Shown: piece after piece, positions 1 through 12,544 of the stretch | How positions within the stretch are numbered: the stretch's first letter is position 1 | Layout of the letters: each line of letters starts with the position of its first letter | NCBI GenBank assembly: GCA_002633025.1 | Contig: NMRB01000417.1 | Location: forward strand, 205,174 to 269,173 | Source: Notospermus geniculatus | Lineage: Eukaryota > Nemertea > Pilidiophora > Heteronemertea > Lineidae | Direction of reading: 5' to 3' | Length of the DNA: 64,000 nt | Translations under genes and position numbers: made by a program | The notes under the pieces: generated by a model | Seen by the model: the letters and a program-made list of their open reading frames with translations, nothing else | Databases searched by the model: none | Told to the model about the DNA's origin: nothing

Positions 1-132
1 ACTACATTGTCGGCGATTTACTACGAACATTTTGTAATGCATTTTTGTAGTTCGTCTTACTGCCGCTAGGTGGCTCCCTCTACGTCAGCAGTCAAATAAC
101 GCATTTGAGATCCAATACCGTGCTCCTTTAAC
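1..132. repeat. Dispersed repeat R1, copy 1
   Basis: This stretch matches 46991-47132 in the same orientation. Shared landmarks are GATTTACTAC, TTTTTGTAGTTC and TGCCGCTAGGTGG followed by CCTCTACGTCAGC. It may extend beyond the left edge of the window. No open frame or terminal inverted repeat is visible, so the class is unknown. Confidence 0.7.
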
Positions 133-143
133 CATCCAATCAC

Positions 144-355
144 AATGAGGAACTTTGGAGCCGTCAGAGGCCACTACGAGTACCGGTCCCAGAACGTCAT
201 GAAATTTGACGTCGCAGGGCAGAAATGCATGCCACAACGTCGTCCATAATGACGTGGGCGCCGTGGCTCACGCACTTGACGTCAAATTTTGCGACGTTCT
301 AGGACTGGTAACAGGCGGCCTCTTACGGCCACCGACGGCAGAAAAGTTCCTCATT
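144..355. mobile_element. Fold-back MITE-like element (family F1)
   Basis: The ends are inverted: AATGAGGAACTTT at the left and its complement at the right. Inner arms also pair, for example CCCAGAACGTC with GACGTCAAATTTTGCGACG. Arms are about 100 bases each and imperfect. No target duplication is obvious. It is non-coding; the open frame crossing it is incidental. Confidence 0.6.
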
Positions 356-1184
356 ACTAGACAATATTGTCTTCAAAATCCCCCAAGAACTTCCCCCTTC
401 ACCTTCCATGCAATCATGATTGTTGTTCTAATAAATGTTTTCACTTTTATTATCCTCGTAGCAACTACTTGTATGACAACAAACTATGACGGCAAGGAGT
501 GGAACAATCTTCATCTTCCTCATCAAGCTCAACAATGAAATCAATTTTACAATCTTCATTTCATCGCCTGACAGATTCCGTTACAAACCAGCAAGTGAAG
601 AGGCCCGACTTACTTCGTACCATCGTAATACAGCCCAGGAGGAGTACTCACTCGTTAGTGAACACAGAGTGATTATCAATATTCACTAACTAATTGTTCT
701 AGAACAATTTTAGGTGCAATAACGGACCACAGGATCAATTCCACAACAAGCACTCATAAGAATTCTGAACTAAAATGGAATCAGAAACAACACCATTTGA
801 CACTGTCAGCTTACAAGTGTTTCTTACGCGATGGTCTCCTTTTTAATTAGTCCATATTTTCTTGCGTTCATCCTTTCATTTATGGCTTAATTGCAGTGCG
901 TTTGACGACAAGAAATCTTGATGTCAGAAGTGTAGTCAGGCATTGTTTTTGTTGAACGCAATCAACTGGCTTCACTCTCCTTCTACTTGTTTTATTTTCT
1001 AATAATGTTTCGCTCTCAGGATCTGTTCATTGCTAATGTGATAGTGAGTTCCTGCAACGGCCCAGTAGAGATAGAAGCACATCAGGCGAGGTTAGGGCGG
1101 AGCTGATCGCCACCGAGCAAAATCAGCCGTCGTTGACACCAGGTGTGTGGTGGAGAGCAATCTGTGGAATCTTCTCCCCAGCGA
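356..1184. other. Unassigned intergenic DNA
   Basis: No gene, tRNA-like box pair or inverted repeat stands out here. Short open frames overlap on both strands without splice or codon support. Confidence 0.5.
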
Positions 1185-1225
1185 CGATCGCCAAAAAATC
1201 GAACTGGTTTGATTTTTGGCGATCG
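1185..1225. repeat. Short hairpin around GCGATCG
   Basis: Arms CGATCGCCAAAAAATC and GATTTTTGGCGATCG flank a 10-base loop. More GGCGATC words lie within 150 bases on either side, so this may be the core of a larger decayed element. Confidence 0.5.
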
Positions 1226-1339
1226 AGACGAATCACTTGTCGCCAAGCATATCACCAATCAGCACACACACAAAAACGATATCGCCTAGTCTGAGTAGCT
1301 GGCGATCTGGGCCCATATTCATAAACCTTGATTCTTGTT

Positions 1340-1586
1340 TTAAAAACGCCAAAAGTTTTGGGTTTTGATATCAAAAACAGCAGAGGTGTCATCGGACATA
1401 ACTTTAGTCTATCCTGAAACCTCTTAATCTGAGCATTTTCGACCGGTACCCATTTATACACCTGGGTGGAGAGAGGCCAGTAAGGCAAAGAGACTTGCCC
1501 AAAGTCTCATGCCACAGGGCGATTCAAACCCAGGACCCTCTGACCGCTAGTTGGAGACCCGAACCACTACACCACCGTGGCTTCAG
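1340..1586 (-). mobile_element. tRNA-derived SINE-B, minus strand
   Basis: Read on the minus strand, the head has an A-box-like GGTGTAGTGG and a B-box-like GGGTTTGAATC at normal tRNA spacing. The body is shared with the plus-strand copy at 23066-23340: GACTTTGGGCAAGTCTCTTT, then a block ending AATGGGTACCGGTCG, then GATGACACCTCT. The conserved middle resembles the 'Meta' type of animal SINE; that link is from memory and unverified. Confidence 0.75.
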
Positions 1587-1589
1587 CTG

Positions 1590-3080
1590 GTGGCCCAAAT
1601 ACCCTATAAAACAGCCTCAGTGTCTCCCTTTAAGCGATGCTCCACCACAGTGGCACTGTGTCCTTCAGATGTGAACTTGAAGATGAAACCGCAGAAGTGA
1701 TTGATAACGACAAACATCCCTCTGAAAGGGCAGCCTAAGATTGAACACGGTCGCAAAAACCGTGCAGCCACCCGAGCAAACTTCGACAAGAAATCATGCA
1801 GCCATCCTCTTGACATACCACGGCGAAGAAACCTTCGTAAACTAATGACACAATTGAAAACAAATACTAATTTATTCCGCGAAACCGGAACGCTGTGATT
1901 TCATCAAAGCCAAATGAAACATGAGAAATTGATCAGGGCACCCCATTCACCTCTTCAACTCGGTTGTATCCCAACTGACTGTGCACGGTTCCTGGCACGG
2001 CTTCACATGATTCAGCCCGAGAGAATCAATACGTCTTGGTCTACAGCCGTTTAATTTTTGCGCGTCGGAAAGTGTAGGTACCGTGCAAAATGATCACCTA
2101 TGCAAATTATGCGAGTATGATCAATTTCATTGACGATGCAAACAGGAATTGAGTAACATTTGCATGATGGGGAATCGAGAATCTAGGATTCGGGGAGCCA
2201 ATTTATTTCAGGGTAATCCACAACCATCGTAGATTGTGCATAATGTTGGATTCACCAGTCCGTGATCACCTTTGAAAATTTGTTTGCACGAGTTGATTGC
2301 GTTTATCCGAAATACAAAAATCAAAAATTGAACAAATAAATGAGATAGGATAAAATCATCCTCGTCTAATCTGAGATATTCTATTCTATTGGCGCAAATT
2401 ACGACCTGTTCTCCGACGGTTCGATATCATTGGATTGTTGGTAATGATTGGCGTGAGCTATTCTGCGTTATTGTCCCGCCACCATTGACATGCCTCCTGC
2501 ATGAATAACTGCGTGTAATCAGTGCGGAGGCTTCCATTCTTCGACTCCGAAAGGCAAAATGATATTTGTCAATCAAAATAAAGGTCTATTTCACCTTTAC
2601 TTGACCCATGTTACCATGCAACAAACGTACATATCATGTATATTTTGTACACATGAAACCATTCGCTGTATGCTGGAATCAACACGATGAGCCATTTCAG
2701 TGTATTTGAGCTGAAAACTACCTTGATTCTTTGTACATTTTGACACAATATTGCACCCAACTTGTCTTGATCTCACGAATTTCGTCAGATGACAAAGTGT
2801 ACGTAAATAGCTAGGTAGAGGGAAAGAAATTAACTTACACACCGCGCAAATAATCTTATTTTTCTAATTCATCACTCACCGTACAGGAATCAAACCTTTT
2901 CATCAAAAAATTGGCCGGTGGCCTTTCCAGTTTATCTGGTAAATTGACAGGATTCCAACGAATCTCTGTCGATTGATTTTAAAATTTTCCAGTGGATGGT
3001 TTGGTGATGGGCAACGAATGTGTCAGAATGATGGGATAAGGACATGTCAAAGAGGGTTGCTGCCCTCTCTATAATAAGAA
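1590..3080. other. Unassigned intergenic DNA
   Basis: Nothing coding or structured is recognised. The longest open frames are about 80 codons and overlap on opposite strands. Confidence 0.5.
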
Positions 3081-3160
3081 GTATACATGTAGTTCCAAGG
3101 GAGTTGAACTCACAGCCTCGGTGGTGACAGGCATGCATGTTTCCACTGTGCCACTATATT
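3080..3160 (-). mobile_element. tRNA-like head of a possible SINE (SINE-D)
   Basis: On the minus strand, a good A box (TGGCACAGTGG, 3143-3153) and a B box with one mismatch (AGTTCAACTCC, 3100-3110) are separated by 32 bases, as in a tRNA. The acceptor arm does not pair, so it is not a functional tRNA. The SINE body would lie at about 2980-3090. Only one copy is seen in the window. Confidence 0.5.
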
Positions 3161-3169
3161 ATGATGAGA

Positions 3170-4123
3170 GGCAAAAGACACCAATCTTTCCACCATGCCA
3201 CTATAATATGATAGTCCATTGTTACTTCTTTTCAATGTGATAATGAAAAACATCTTAGAATTTTTCCTTTTTTCGGTTGCCTTAAGCGGGGTTCATTGGC
3301 GCACGGATCTGGTATGTTTCCAGTCCGTTTGCCCAGTTTTTCGGATATGACAATGCAAAAGTCAATTTAATCGATTTTTTAACAGACCTGAATTGGACAA
3401 AATCTGTGTGCCAGTGGATCAAGGCTTTAGACTGTCATCATCGACAGCCCTGGTTTTTTGGTAAATAACAATGAAATTATCATTTCTAAAACGCAGGTAA
3501 CTTTGTCCAGATGCGCTCCACAAAAGTTTATCCTGCCGAGTTTTCAGTAGGTTTTGGGAAGTTCTAAATTGTCTTTTAGTCATATCTACTGCAAGGAATC
3601 CATTGTGGAAGTTATGCAACTTTGGTTATGCAATCGTAAGGCTGCGATTACATAGACGTACAGAGTATCCCAGAAGCACTGGTTATCAATGGCTTCACGA
3701 TTGTAAAATCTTTGTTGACCGGAGTGTCCGTACAACTATATGTAATCCCAATCTGACAAACACAGACAATTTTTCTGGAACCATTCTTAAAGTGTTCAAA
3801 TTCCCACTCACATTCAAATCTCCATAAAACAGAACGAAACTTTTAAAAGAGTCAGAAGAAGAGACGGTAAAACCTGTGCGGTCGAAAACAAATTAATAAA
3901 ACCAACGTTTAGGGTTCATTACAGCGGGTGATTTCCCGTGCTGCTGTCGAAGAAATCCCCGATTAACTCGAAGAAGGGTTGTCTTGAACGCGATGTTTGA
4001 AAATTTGAACTTGATTTCCCCGGGGGTGGAGTTTATAGTGTAGATTTTTATTTCCGGAGTTAAGGTGCTATTCTCTTGATTGGCGTAAACTGGTTGACTC
4101 TTGTGGGACGTATAAAATCACAC
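3170..4123. other. Unassigned intergenic DNA
   Basis: This is AT-rich sequence up to the sharp start of the first large duplicated block. A short direct repeat around CCACTATATTATGAT occurs near 3150-3215. No gene is recognised. Confidence 0.5.
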
Positions 4124-4423
4124 TTACGAATGCTACAAGTAAGATTTGAAATTTCTTAAGTGGTTAAGATGTGAATATGAAATTCGTTGCACCTTTCGAG
4201 CTCCTGAACTCATCAAGATTTCTATCAATTGAAATTCGTGGCTTGAGGAACGAAATAATTGAAACCATGACTAACATTTCTTGATGAGGATTAGGCATCA
4301 GCCTCACAAGGAGTGAAAACCCTACCGCGCTGGACTGCAGCATGGAGCAAATTTAAACACCTCCATGTTGCCGTCTAACAGTCTAATTCTAACTTACAAT
4401 GAATTTTATTAATGAAATTTTAC

Positions 4424-4642
4424 CACACCCATATGTGACCCGTGACAGCAAAATGAGTCGGAATGCACACAGAAGAAGACCCAACATGTCCAAGGTGACA
4501 CCAACGGTTTGTTGATTTCAGGATTGTCTGCTCATTGTGAAATTTGACTTTGTCCATTTCTGTAATTCTCTGGTCCCATCTTGGGTCTTCTTTCCGGCGC
4601 ATTCCGACTCATTTTGATGTCACGGGTCATATATGTTGGTGC
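4424..4642. mobile_element. Fold-back element (family F2), copy in block A
   Basis: The left arm (CACCCATATGTGACCCGTGA, then AAAATGAGTCGGAATGC) pairs with the right arm read in reverse (GCATTCCGACTCATTTTGATG onward to TATGTTGGTG). Arms are about 58 bases each with mismatches and the spacer is about 100 bases. The same element is in the second block at 13900-14121. Confidence 0.65.
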
Positions 4643-7642
4643 AGCGTTCCCAGTCATGTCAGGTCAAGGACTCCAGTCATCAGTGGGTCAGCCCTATGTT
4701 AAAAAAATTCCACACAAGCTTCAACTAATGCAAGCACACCCAAAATATAAAATGACTTACAGCTACATGGCTTCACTCACCTGCAAGTAGACAGAAATAA
4801 ATCGAATTAGCAAAAAATCGAAGTAAGCAACCCTTCAAAGTTTTATGCTATTTTAATAATGCTAATTATTTATGCTAATTTAAAAATGCTCTTGATGATG
4901 GGAAACTGGCATGAGGACTTGGGACTTCAAAATATAGGACTACATGAATTGCTTGCCCTTGTCTGTCATGTCATGGACCTTCTCTGGGTCACGAGTTTTC
5001 AAAATAGTTTGAAAACAGGATGAAGTTTGAGATTTTACGCAGAATGCTTAAAACGCTGAAAATGACATATTTTGAAATACACGCCCGGCGCAGCCTTGGG
5101 GCCAAGGCTTCATCATGTAACTTCCTTGTTTCAAATTATGTGCTGTGTTGATCAGATCATGTCAGCACTAAGCCCTTGAAGTACCGGTAATAGTATTTAC
5201 ATGAAATTTCAGCTTTTGAAAAACTTGAACAAGACACACGAGGGCCCCATCCTGGAAACTCTAGACTCTGAAAGCAGTGAAATGACTGGGCGGGAGAGGC
5301 ACTGCCCACCACTTCAGAACTCTGCCAAAATTATGGTGGGACCATCGCATGGGATAAGTCCTGCTGCCATCTACCTTGTGCCTTTGCAAGGGCAAGAAAA
5401 GATTCCATCCAAGTGAGGAACATGAACAGCTTCAGATGGCTTCTTCACATTCACCAGGGCTTTGGCCCAGATGGGAAAATTCTACTCTCGGTGGGGGTAG
5501 AAAACCCCTCACCGGCACTGCACGAGACGTAACAAACTGGCTTCATAAAGTACTCAGGTCTGTTGCCAAAGGAGTGTTGTTTTTACCAATGCATTTTAAT
5601 GCTCATCAAGAGAGATACAAGAGATTGTTTTTACCTGCCAAATGATAGGAAGTTGTAGGTTTACGTATTGTTTGAAATAACACTACTTTCATTGAGAGGA
5701 AAAGAGATAGCATGGAATTCAACCAGGTAGGCCAGGAAAAAGGTTTCCAAGTTACTTTATCAACAAGGTGAACAAGGAATGCCCTTCTTCTTTCTATCAA
5801 AATACCTCAACCCGTGTCACCACAGAAACTGCCTGTAACATTTACTAAAGAACAAGATACTCTGGCAGCTTTTATTGCTATAACAAGAGGCTCATGTGCC
5901 GGATGCTCAGCTGATCAACTCATCTCCCAGAGGCACAGCAGACGACATCTAAGTCAAAGTTGTCTCACACCCTGTTTTACAAATTCAAAAATATTTGAAG
6001 AAAGTTTGTTCCTGTCAACCATTTGAAGAACATTCCTTCAATTTTTTTCTAATTCATATCCAACACTTGTAGAAAACGTTGACAGAAGGTGCCGCCTGTC
6101 GTTTTCATGCCTGGCCCGATTTCACTCGAGTGCTAAGTATCCTTGCCTGATGTTAAAGTGAAGATGACATTTTTTCACAGATGAGCTGGTCTTCAATCAA
6201 AGGGGCAATATGTTCTCTGAAGGGCATGACCCAGGCATCAGTAATCAAAAACGAAATCAAATTGAATTTCAACTACGTTTACGATAAAATGTCCCAAATG
6301 TTGCCGTTATCTGAACGAATTTCTCTATTAGTCAGGAAGACCATGACTAAACACTTGATCACAAACCACGCAAAAAATAATCTAGGGAGGAATGTAAAAA
6401 TTGTAATGGTATTATTCAGACAAAGTCGGCTGCTATCTGATATAATCGCTTGGAAACCAGATGACATCACTGGCGGTATCCCATCCTGTTACAATCCTGG
6501 CCGGGTCCAGAACTGCTACTTTTCTGCCGATCAATTCTCCAGGGTTCCGACGGCACTGATGCATCAGCTTATTGTACGTTTTCCTCACATCATCTTGTAT
6601 GCAGCATGGAGCGGAGTTTGACAGATGCGGTCCCCTGATCTGGAGGTATGCTTTTATGGAATTACACACTAATCCCCTTATCCCCTTTTAATTTTGTACG
6701 CCATAACCACCTTCAGATATGACGGCCACGCGCGATTAATTAAGATGCAAATTGCTATGCACCATGGATCAGGAAATTGCAAAGTGATGCATTTTTCAAC
6801 ATAAATATCACATATCCTCATCAACTGGCCTTACTGTTGATCCACCCTGACAGCTATGACTCAATTTGTCTGTGTGTCATCCGGCGGAATGACGATGTTC
6901 CACCGACGTAGGCACCTGTCACATACGCAGATAACCTTCTAACTGACAGTTTGATTTTTCCGAAGTGAATCAAATTTTCCGTTGAGGAGACTTAATTGTA
7001 TAATTCTAATCCGTGGCCTCTTTGCGAAGCAATGACCTGCGAGCTCCGCAGTAACAAGCGACTGTGGACATCGCCAATAAATCAACCAATTGTTCGCGGT
7101 TGGAATGGAGTCGAACTCTCAATAGATATCTCCCAAGATGCAATGCAAAGGAATGCGTAATTTCCCCCGGCAAAAAATAAAATTTGATCGTTTCGATTAC
7201 GAGGGCTAGCGCTATTCACTAACTTGATTTGCACGAGTAGCAAGGACTTGGGATCACAAAACCTTGGCTGATTGCTCCTGTCACAGGGCAAGCCACCACC
7301 AGCAATCACACCCCCGGGGGTCACATCCTCGACTACTGAAGACAACCTCATTAACTTGTGCTTTGTTTGAGAGAAGTTAATTAAAATAGCGCTCGTATCT
7401 GACCCACACTAATCATGATGAGCCGATTCATCAGAGCACGCTTAATCATAGTGTAGGGTTCGGAGGATGAACCTTCTGAAAGTGTATACAAAAACCTTTC
7501 TTAATGTCCTGAGGCAAGGTTTGACATGCATGGAGTACGTGTATATGCTGGATCAATTTTCTTCTCTTGGTTTTAATCGCTGTGGTTGAGGAACTTGGTA
7601 ACAATTTTCCATTCTGTCAGGCGCTCCGATGAAGTGAAGTTT
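4643..7642. other. Mostly unassigned DNA with a conserved 146-codon open frame
   Basis: The longest frame is 6181-6621 (plus). It is repeated at 15822-16262 with one amino-acid change (P to R). Minus-strand frames across the same bases are equally preserved, and the whole block is near-identical, so preservation is not evidence of coding. The translation matches no family I recognise. A SINE-A fragment lies inside at 5337-5495. Confidence 0.4.
5337..5495 (+). mobile_element. SINE-A, 5'-truncated, plus strand
   Basis: Only the body is present: a run near CCATCGCATGGGA, then CCTTGTGCCTTTGCAAGGGC, the AGTGAGGAACATGA block, and the tail-side CACCAGGGCTTTGGCCC. The tRNA-like head is missing. In the second block the matching copy is split by a hairpin MITE. 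Confidence 0.75.
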
Positions 7643-7862
7643 GAGGAGCCTTGGTAGCCTAGTGGTTATCACGTCCGCTTTGCAAGCACAGATCCCAGGT
7701 TCGAATCCAGCCTGGGCCATGTGGGATGTCATCCCTGGCACTTCATGTCCATCGCATGGGACAATAAGCCGTGGTGCCTTGTACCTTGTGCCTTTGCAAG
7801 GGCAAGTAAAGACCCCATCCACATGAGGAACATAAAGAGCTTGAGATGGCCTCTTCTGTTCT
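7643..7862 (+). mobile_element. SINE-A, plus strand, 3'-truncated
   Basis: The head shows an A box (TAGCCTAGTGG) and a B box (GGTTCGAATCC) with a tRNA-Val-like middle. The body follows through GCCTTTGCAAGGGCAAGTAA to GAGATGGCCTCTTC and then stops, lacking the CAGGGCC tail. SINE-A is a tRNA-derived retroposon dependent on a LINE. Its acceptor stem does not pair, so it is not a tRNA gene. The partner copy is at 17288-17507. Confidence 0.9.
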
Positions 7863-8787
7863 TACGAGTCTGGAGTTAAGGGCTTCAATACCGGTCACTG
7901 GCTGGTGAGCCAGTTGACACTGCTGACATCCTTGTCATGTAGGCATCACCATTGAAGATGTGGCATTCCCTTGCCATGTCGCGGGGTGACTGCTGAGCTG
8001 TTTCACCTAGGGCGAAGCTGGTATGGCAGAAATTTGGTCTCTGGGTGTCTCATCCAGTCAGCCCCACTGTCCACGTGACCTACTAATGAGAGCACGCCGA
8101 GGATGTCCTAAAGTGGGTCACTCCAAGTGAAGACAGAAAATGCGGCAGTTAGAGTGTTAACTTCCTGCAGAGTATCCGAAGAAATGGTTGAGATTTCGTA
8201 TGGAAAGCGCTGCCGAAAGTGCCGCCTCATTGTCTGCAGAAGACATCCCATAAAATCCTTTTTGATTCTACAGGGATATCAACGTTCGTGTTCCATCCAG
8301 CACAAATACCCACGATCTCCAACAATGACCACGGTGAATCCCGGTGTCCTGTGAGAGGGGTCAGCCAGATCCCACGCTTATGATCTGATAATAAATCATG
8401 CGTGCAATAACGTTATTTTAACAATCTCTTCCCCTGGTACACAACGCTTTACCTGTCAGCTCGATATCATTCTGACTTTATGGATGTCTTGGAACGTTTT
8501 GCCAAGTTTATCCTCACCGCATCCAGGTTTTGTAATTGGACGGAGAAGAGAGATGGCTATTGATGCTGTTGTTTGGGATGCTAACGTGATAAAATATTAG
8601 ACTCAGAATAGGTTGCGTTGGAGAGGTGGTTTTTAGGGGAAGTTGGAACACCTGCGGCAGGGGTTCAAGTGAGATCTAAGTTCTCACAAAATGAGTCACT
8701 CCGCACACCCCCTTCGTGGAAGGAGGGGACCAAATATGGATGGGGTCTAAAGCACAAAAATTGAAACATGAAGGAAACAAGATGAAC
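7863..8787. other. Unassigned DNA in block A
   Basis: No gene, SINE or inverted repeat is recognised. It is duplicated at 17508-18434. Confidence 0.5.
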
Positions 8788-9075
8788 GAGGAGCATTGAT
8801 AGCCTAGTGGTTGTCATGTCCGCTTAGCAAGCAGCAGGTCCCAGGTTCGATTCCTCGGCCATATGGGATTAATCATCCCTGCTCTACCGTCCGTCGCATG
8901 GGACAGTAAGCCATGGTGCCTTGTACCTTGTGGTTTTAGCAAGGACAAGTAAAAGACCACATCCAAGTGAGGAACATGAGTAGCTTGAAATGGCCTCTTC
9001 CATACGCAGGGCCAATAATGCTATGGGTTTGACCCTGATGGAAAAATCTAATACAAATCTAAATCTAATACAAAA
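8788..9075 (+). mobile_element. SINE-A, full length, plus strand
   Basis: The head has TAGCCTAGTGG and GGTTCGATTCC boxes. The body runs to the tail, where CCCTGATGGAAAAATC is followed by CTAATACAAAT-type repeats, the family's 3' end. This is one of the more complete copies. The partner copy is 18435-18720. Confidence 0.9.
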
Positions 9076-10755
9076 TGAGTCTGCTAAATCCAAGTCACAC
9101 AGTGGGCAGCCACAATGTTCCTTGTAGATAAATATAATAAAGAAAAAATCCACTGACCAGCTAAAAAGTGTGTAAATTTACAAATGTTATTTGAAGGACG
9201 ATAAAAAGAGGTTCTGCTCTTGGGGCAGAAAAAGAATGAAAATGGACGGTGCGTAAATAGTTGGTAAAGTAGAGCGTACAAAAACCACACCACGGCATCG
9301 AAGCATCAACGTTACACAAATCAAGACGTTTCAATCGTAATCACTTAAGTGTGATGTGTTCCCACAGCTAACATCTCGTCTCCCCGACTTCCCACTGCAG
9401 CTCCTCAAACTTCATGCCAGCACCGCGATGAATTTTCTTTTGTCGTCGATTCCTCAGAAGATATTGAGAAGATTGAAACTTCTTGTGGGCACTGTGTCCC
9501 CATTGCCCAGTGTGCAAACACCACTGGAGTCTCATTTACACCCGACTAATAACGCCCGTCGAATCTTATACGTCCCAATCCTAACACCTTTGCGTTCCAC
9601 AAACAATTTATGACATTGCGTTGCAGCAATCTCTTTATACGGAACATCTTAAACGGCAATATACCTTTAGATAGATTAAAAGCGCCGATGATAAGCAATT
9701 CCCACTTGAGTTGTTCAGCATCGTAATCACAAAAGCCCTGACAACCTAACGTTTATTCGTTATAGGTACACAAGTGTAGCGCGCCCTATGTACACATAAT
9801 TTTGTCGATAGGGGAAATTTAAGTGGTGCTAGATCATCGCGGTGATGGGCGACCAGGAGAATTACACTGTCACAAGACAACAAGACAAACTGACAAGGTA
9901 TTCAGAATCCGCGCAAAGGTACACACGCGGAATCGTAGAAGAAGACACGGGTTATTAGAAAAGTGATCGCTCAGAGTCAGAATGTCATGATGCGCGATGT
10001 TGGAGATAGTAATGAATTTACCGCACGTCGGTGGGCGTGAGTGCAGATTCACATGTTTGTACATTTGTACATGTATACATTCCTGTGCACTCGGTAAAGT
10101 TATACTGAAGTGAACTGCACTGTCCGATCTATTCATGTCAATGCATTGGACAGTAATTCCTTCGTGGAATATATCGGTAAAATGAAGGTGAAAACAGAGA
10201 GTTTAGTCAGTTTGGGCCGGTATTATTTTAGTAGATGATACGACCGTGGATGTATCTGATGTCATTAGTAAATTGCTTTGTGAAATTGGATGTTTTAAGG
10301 TCATGATGCATCAACATTGTTCAACTTTGATGCATCTTCGGTATCGGGATTGTGTCGGCGAGCTCAGAGGTGGAGAAGATGAATGGTAATTGTGTAGCGC
10401 TCAAAGTGCAGGAGAGCAATTCTACTTGAGGCTGAATTACTAGACTGAATGAGAATGGTTTGATTGACTTACGGAGATTAACTCGTTTAATAGGACCAAC
10501 ACAGTGTGAATTTTGTGGTAGTGATCTTCATCAACACAGAGGACAATGGAGAAATTCCTTGAGTATCAAGTTATAATAATCATAAACGCAGGCCCTTTTT
10601 ACACTAGCCCGGTTGAAGCGTGCCGAGCTCGACCCGGACTGAGCCCGCTTTGAAATTCAAGTGGGACAGGCCCGTTTACACTGTTGTTTGGTACCAGCAA
10701 AGCTGGCTCAACCTGTTTACATTTTGACAAAATTGTACCGAATCGTGTTCGGTCC
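9076..10755. other. Unassigned DNA in block A
   Basis: No coding gene is recognised. Near 10590-10700 the words GGCCCTTTTTACACT and GGCCCGTTTACACTG flank a GC-rich part, possibly an element end. The rest is featureless by eye. Confidence 0.45.
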
Positions 10756-11325
10756 AGACAGACATGGTACCTTTTCCTCTATTTGTCACATGGGAAACAG
10801 AGGGAGTGCTCTTGTACAATGGAACAGCTGAAATGGACACAGTACCACGTCTTCCTCCATTTATCACTGGGGAAACAGACAGAGGGAGTGCTCTTGTACA
10901 TTGGAACAGCTGAAATGGACACGGTACCTCCTTCATTTATCACTTGGGAAACAGAGGGAGTGCTCTTGTACAATGGAACAGCTGAAATGGACTTGGTACC
11001 CTTCCTCCATTTATCACTTGGGAAACAGAGGGAGTGAACTTATGCATTGGAACAGCTGAAATGGACAGGCTACCTTTCATTCCATCACTTGGGAAACAGA
11101 GGGAGTGAACTTATGCATTGGAACAGCTGAAATGGACATGGTACTCTTCCTCCATTTATCACTTTGGAAACAGAGGGAGTGTTCTTGTACATTGGAACAG
11201 CTGAAATGGACATGGTACCTTTTCCTCCATTTATCACTTGGGAAACAGACGGAGGGAGTGCTCTTGTACATTGGAACAGCTGAAATGGACACAGTACCTT
11301 TTCCTCCATTTGTCACTTTAAAGCC
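10756..11325. repeat. Minisatellite, unit about 73 bp, seven units (block A)
   Basis: The unit contains CACTTGGGAAACAGAGGGAG, CTCTTGTACATTGGAACAGC and TGAAATGGACATGGTACC. Seven copies of TGAAATGGAC occur at roughly 70-83 base spacing. Variants insert CAGA before GAGGGAG or swap CTCTTGTAC for AACTTATGC. The many open frames across it arise because unit length is near a multiple of three; they are not taken as coding. Confidence 0.9.
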
Positions 11326-11536
11326 ATTACAGTTCACTGCAAGACTCTGCTAGCAAAATTTGCCTCTGATAACTTAATAAATTGCATGAACAGCGCCAGC
11401 CACGGAAACTTATGAGACCTTTCTGCCTGAGTGGGGATGAGTGAATGAAGGTGTGCCAGCCTTATTGAATGTCATAAATTTTGACGCTGTTGGCTAATAT
11501 GTATACTGGGGAAGTTCTCAAAGGTTGCTCAACTGT

Positions 11537-11857
11537 CAGCGGTCGATCCACGATTTGGGAAGAGAGGGGGTGCACTGTGCTAGAAACATTTAAATCTGCG
11601 GTGAATTTCAATGATTTGCTCCAAATTTCAGAATTTCACAGTCAATTTTACAGATTTGTTGGCCGAAAGGGGGGCATGCCCCAGGTGTGCCCCCCTTGGA
11701 TCCACGCCTGAGGAACATTGAAACCTTGCAGTAAGTTTCAATGATTTGCTCCAGAATTCCAGAATTTCATGGATGATTTTACAGACCTGTTGGTAAAAGG
11801 GGAGGCAAGCGCTAGGGGAGTCACGTGCTTGGGGTGCCCCCTATGGATCCGTGCCTG
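11537..11857. mobile_element. hAT-like element remnants (family H1)
   Basis: A left end resembling CAGGGGCGGATCCACGA starts at 11537. Matching right ends GGATCCACGCCTG (11710) and GGATCCGTGCCTG (11857) follow, with a repeated internal part (TTTCAATGATTTGCTCCA) between them. So there are two 3' halves in series. Such CAGGNGCGGATCC ends are typical of hAT-type elements; no transposase is present. Confidence 0.6.
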
Positions 11858-12544
11858 ACTGTAGCCCTATTCACTCATATAATCCTCACGTAGGCGGTGC
11901 CTAGTTGGGGAATAAACATTCCTTGATTTAATTCACGAAAAGCAGCTGAAGAAATCCCAGCTTTCAGAATCATGAAAACAAAAACAACATCAAAGCCAAA
12001 ACTTGCAGTATAATCAACCATCGGATTTTTTGGCATAAAATGTGACATTTTGCATATCGTCACATCTGGGGATTTTCTAAAACGACTGATCTCTGTTCAC
12101 CGGAATTTGTTCGCCGCGCATCAGATGCAGCGAACGTATCAGAACTGACAGGTCGGATCAGAGGATCGAAAACAATTCTGAGAAGACATGTATGACTAAG
12201 AAAAACTAGGTGTACGAGAGTGTCTTATTCACGGTTAACCACACTTACGCAAGATTTGCACAAGTTTTGATGAGTTTGATAACTGACTTTCCATAATGAG
12301 TTATGACGTCACATTTCTGATGACAGTTCGGGTAGTTTGTGTCGGTCCATGGATTTCGATTCCCGCCACACAAATCCCTCAAAATGATCTGTCTTCTTCA
12401 CTCGAGTTCATTTTTGTGGTCGCGAAAATGCTTCCCGTACTTCCTTTTTAGGCCCCGACCTCTGAAGGTTGGGGGCATGATGGGGGAATGATGGGGCCTC
12501 TGCATCGGTGTCGGGGTCCATCAACATTCGGTTCCATCACTCAA

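Larger units (their letters stand above)
4124..12511. repeat. Large duplicated block, copy 1 (block A)
   Basis: This block matches 13599-22160 almost base for base and in the same order. It starts at TTACGAATGCTACAAG and ends at GCATCGGTGT in both copies. Differences are scattered substitutions, small indels, minisatellite reshuffling and one whole MITE present only in copy 2. Beyond its right edge copy 1 runs into a 144-bp tandem repeat. Confidence 0.95.

Noticed and set aside
6181-6621. 146-codon open frame preserved in both large duplicates
   Set aside because: The whole block is near-identical, frames on the opposite strand are preserved equally, and no domain is recognisable.
7643-7715. 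tRNA gene at the SINE-A heads
   Set aside because: A and B boxes are good but the acceptor arms do not pair, and the same head recurs attached to a SINE body.
10756-11325. CRISPR-like array
   Set aside because: There are no unique spacers between constant repeats; it is a head-to-tail minisatellite in eukaryotic DNA.
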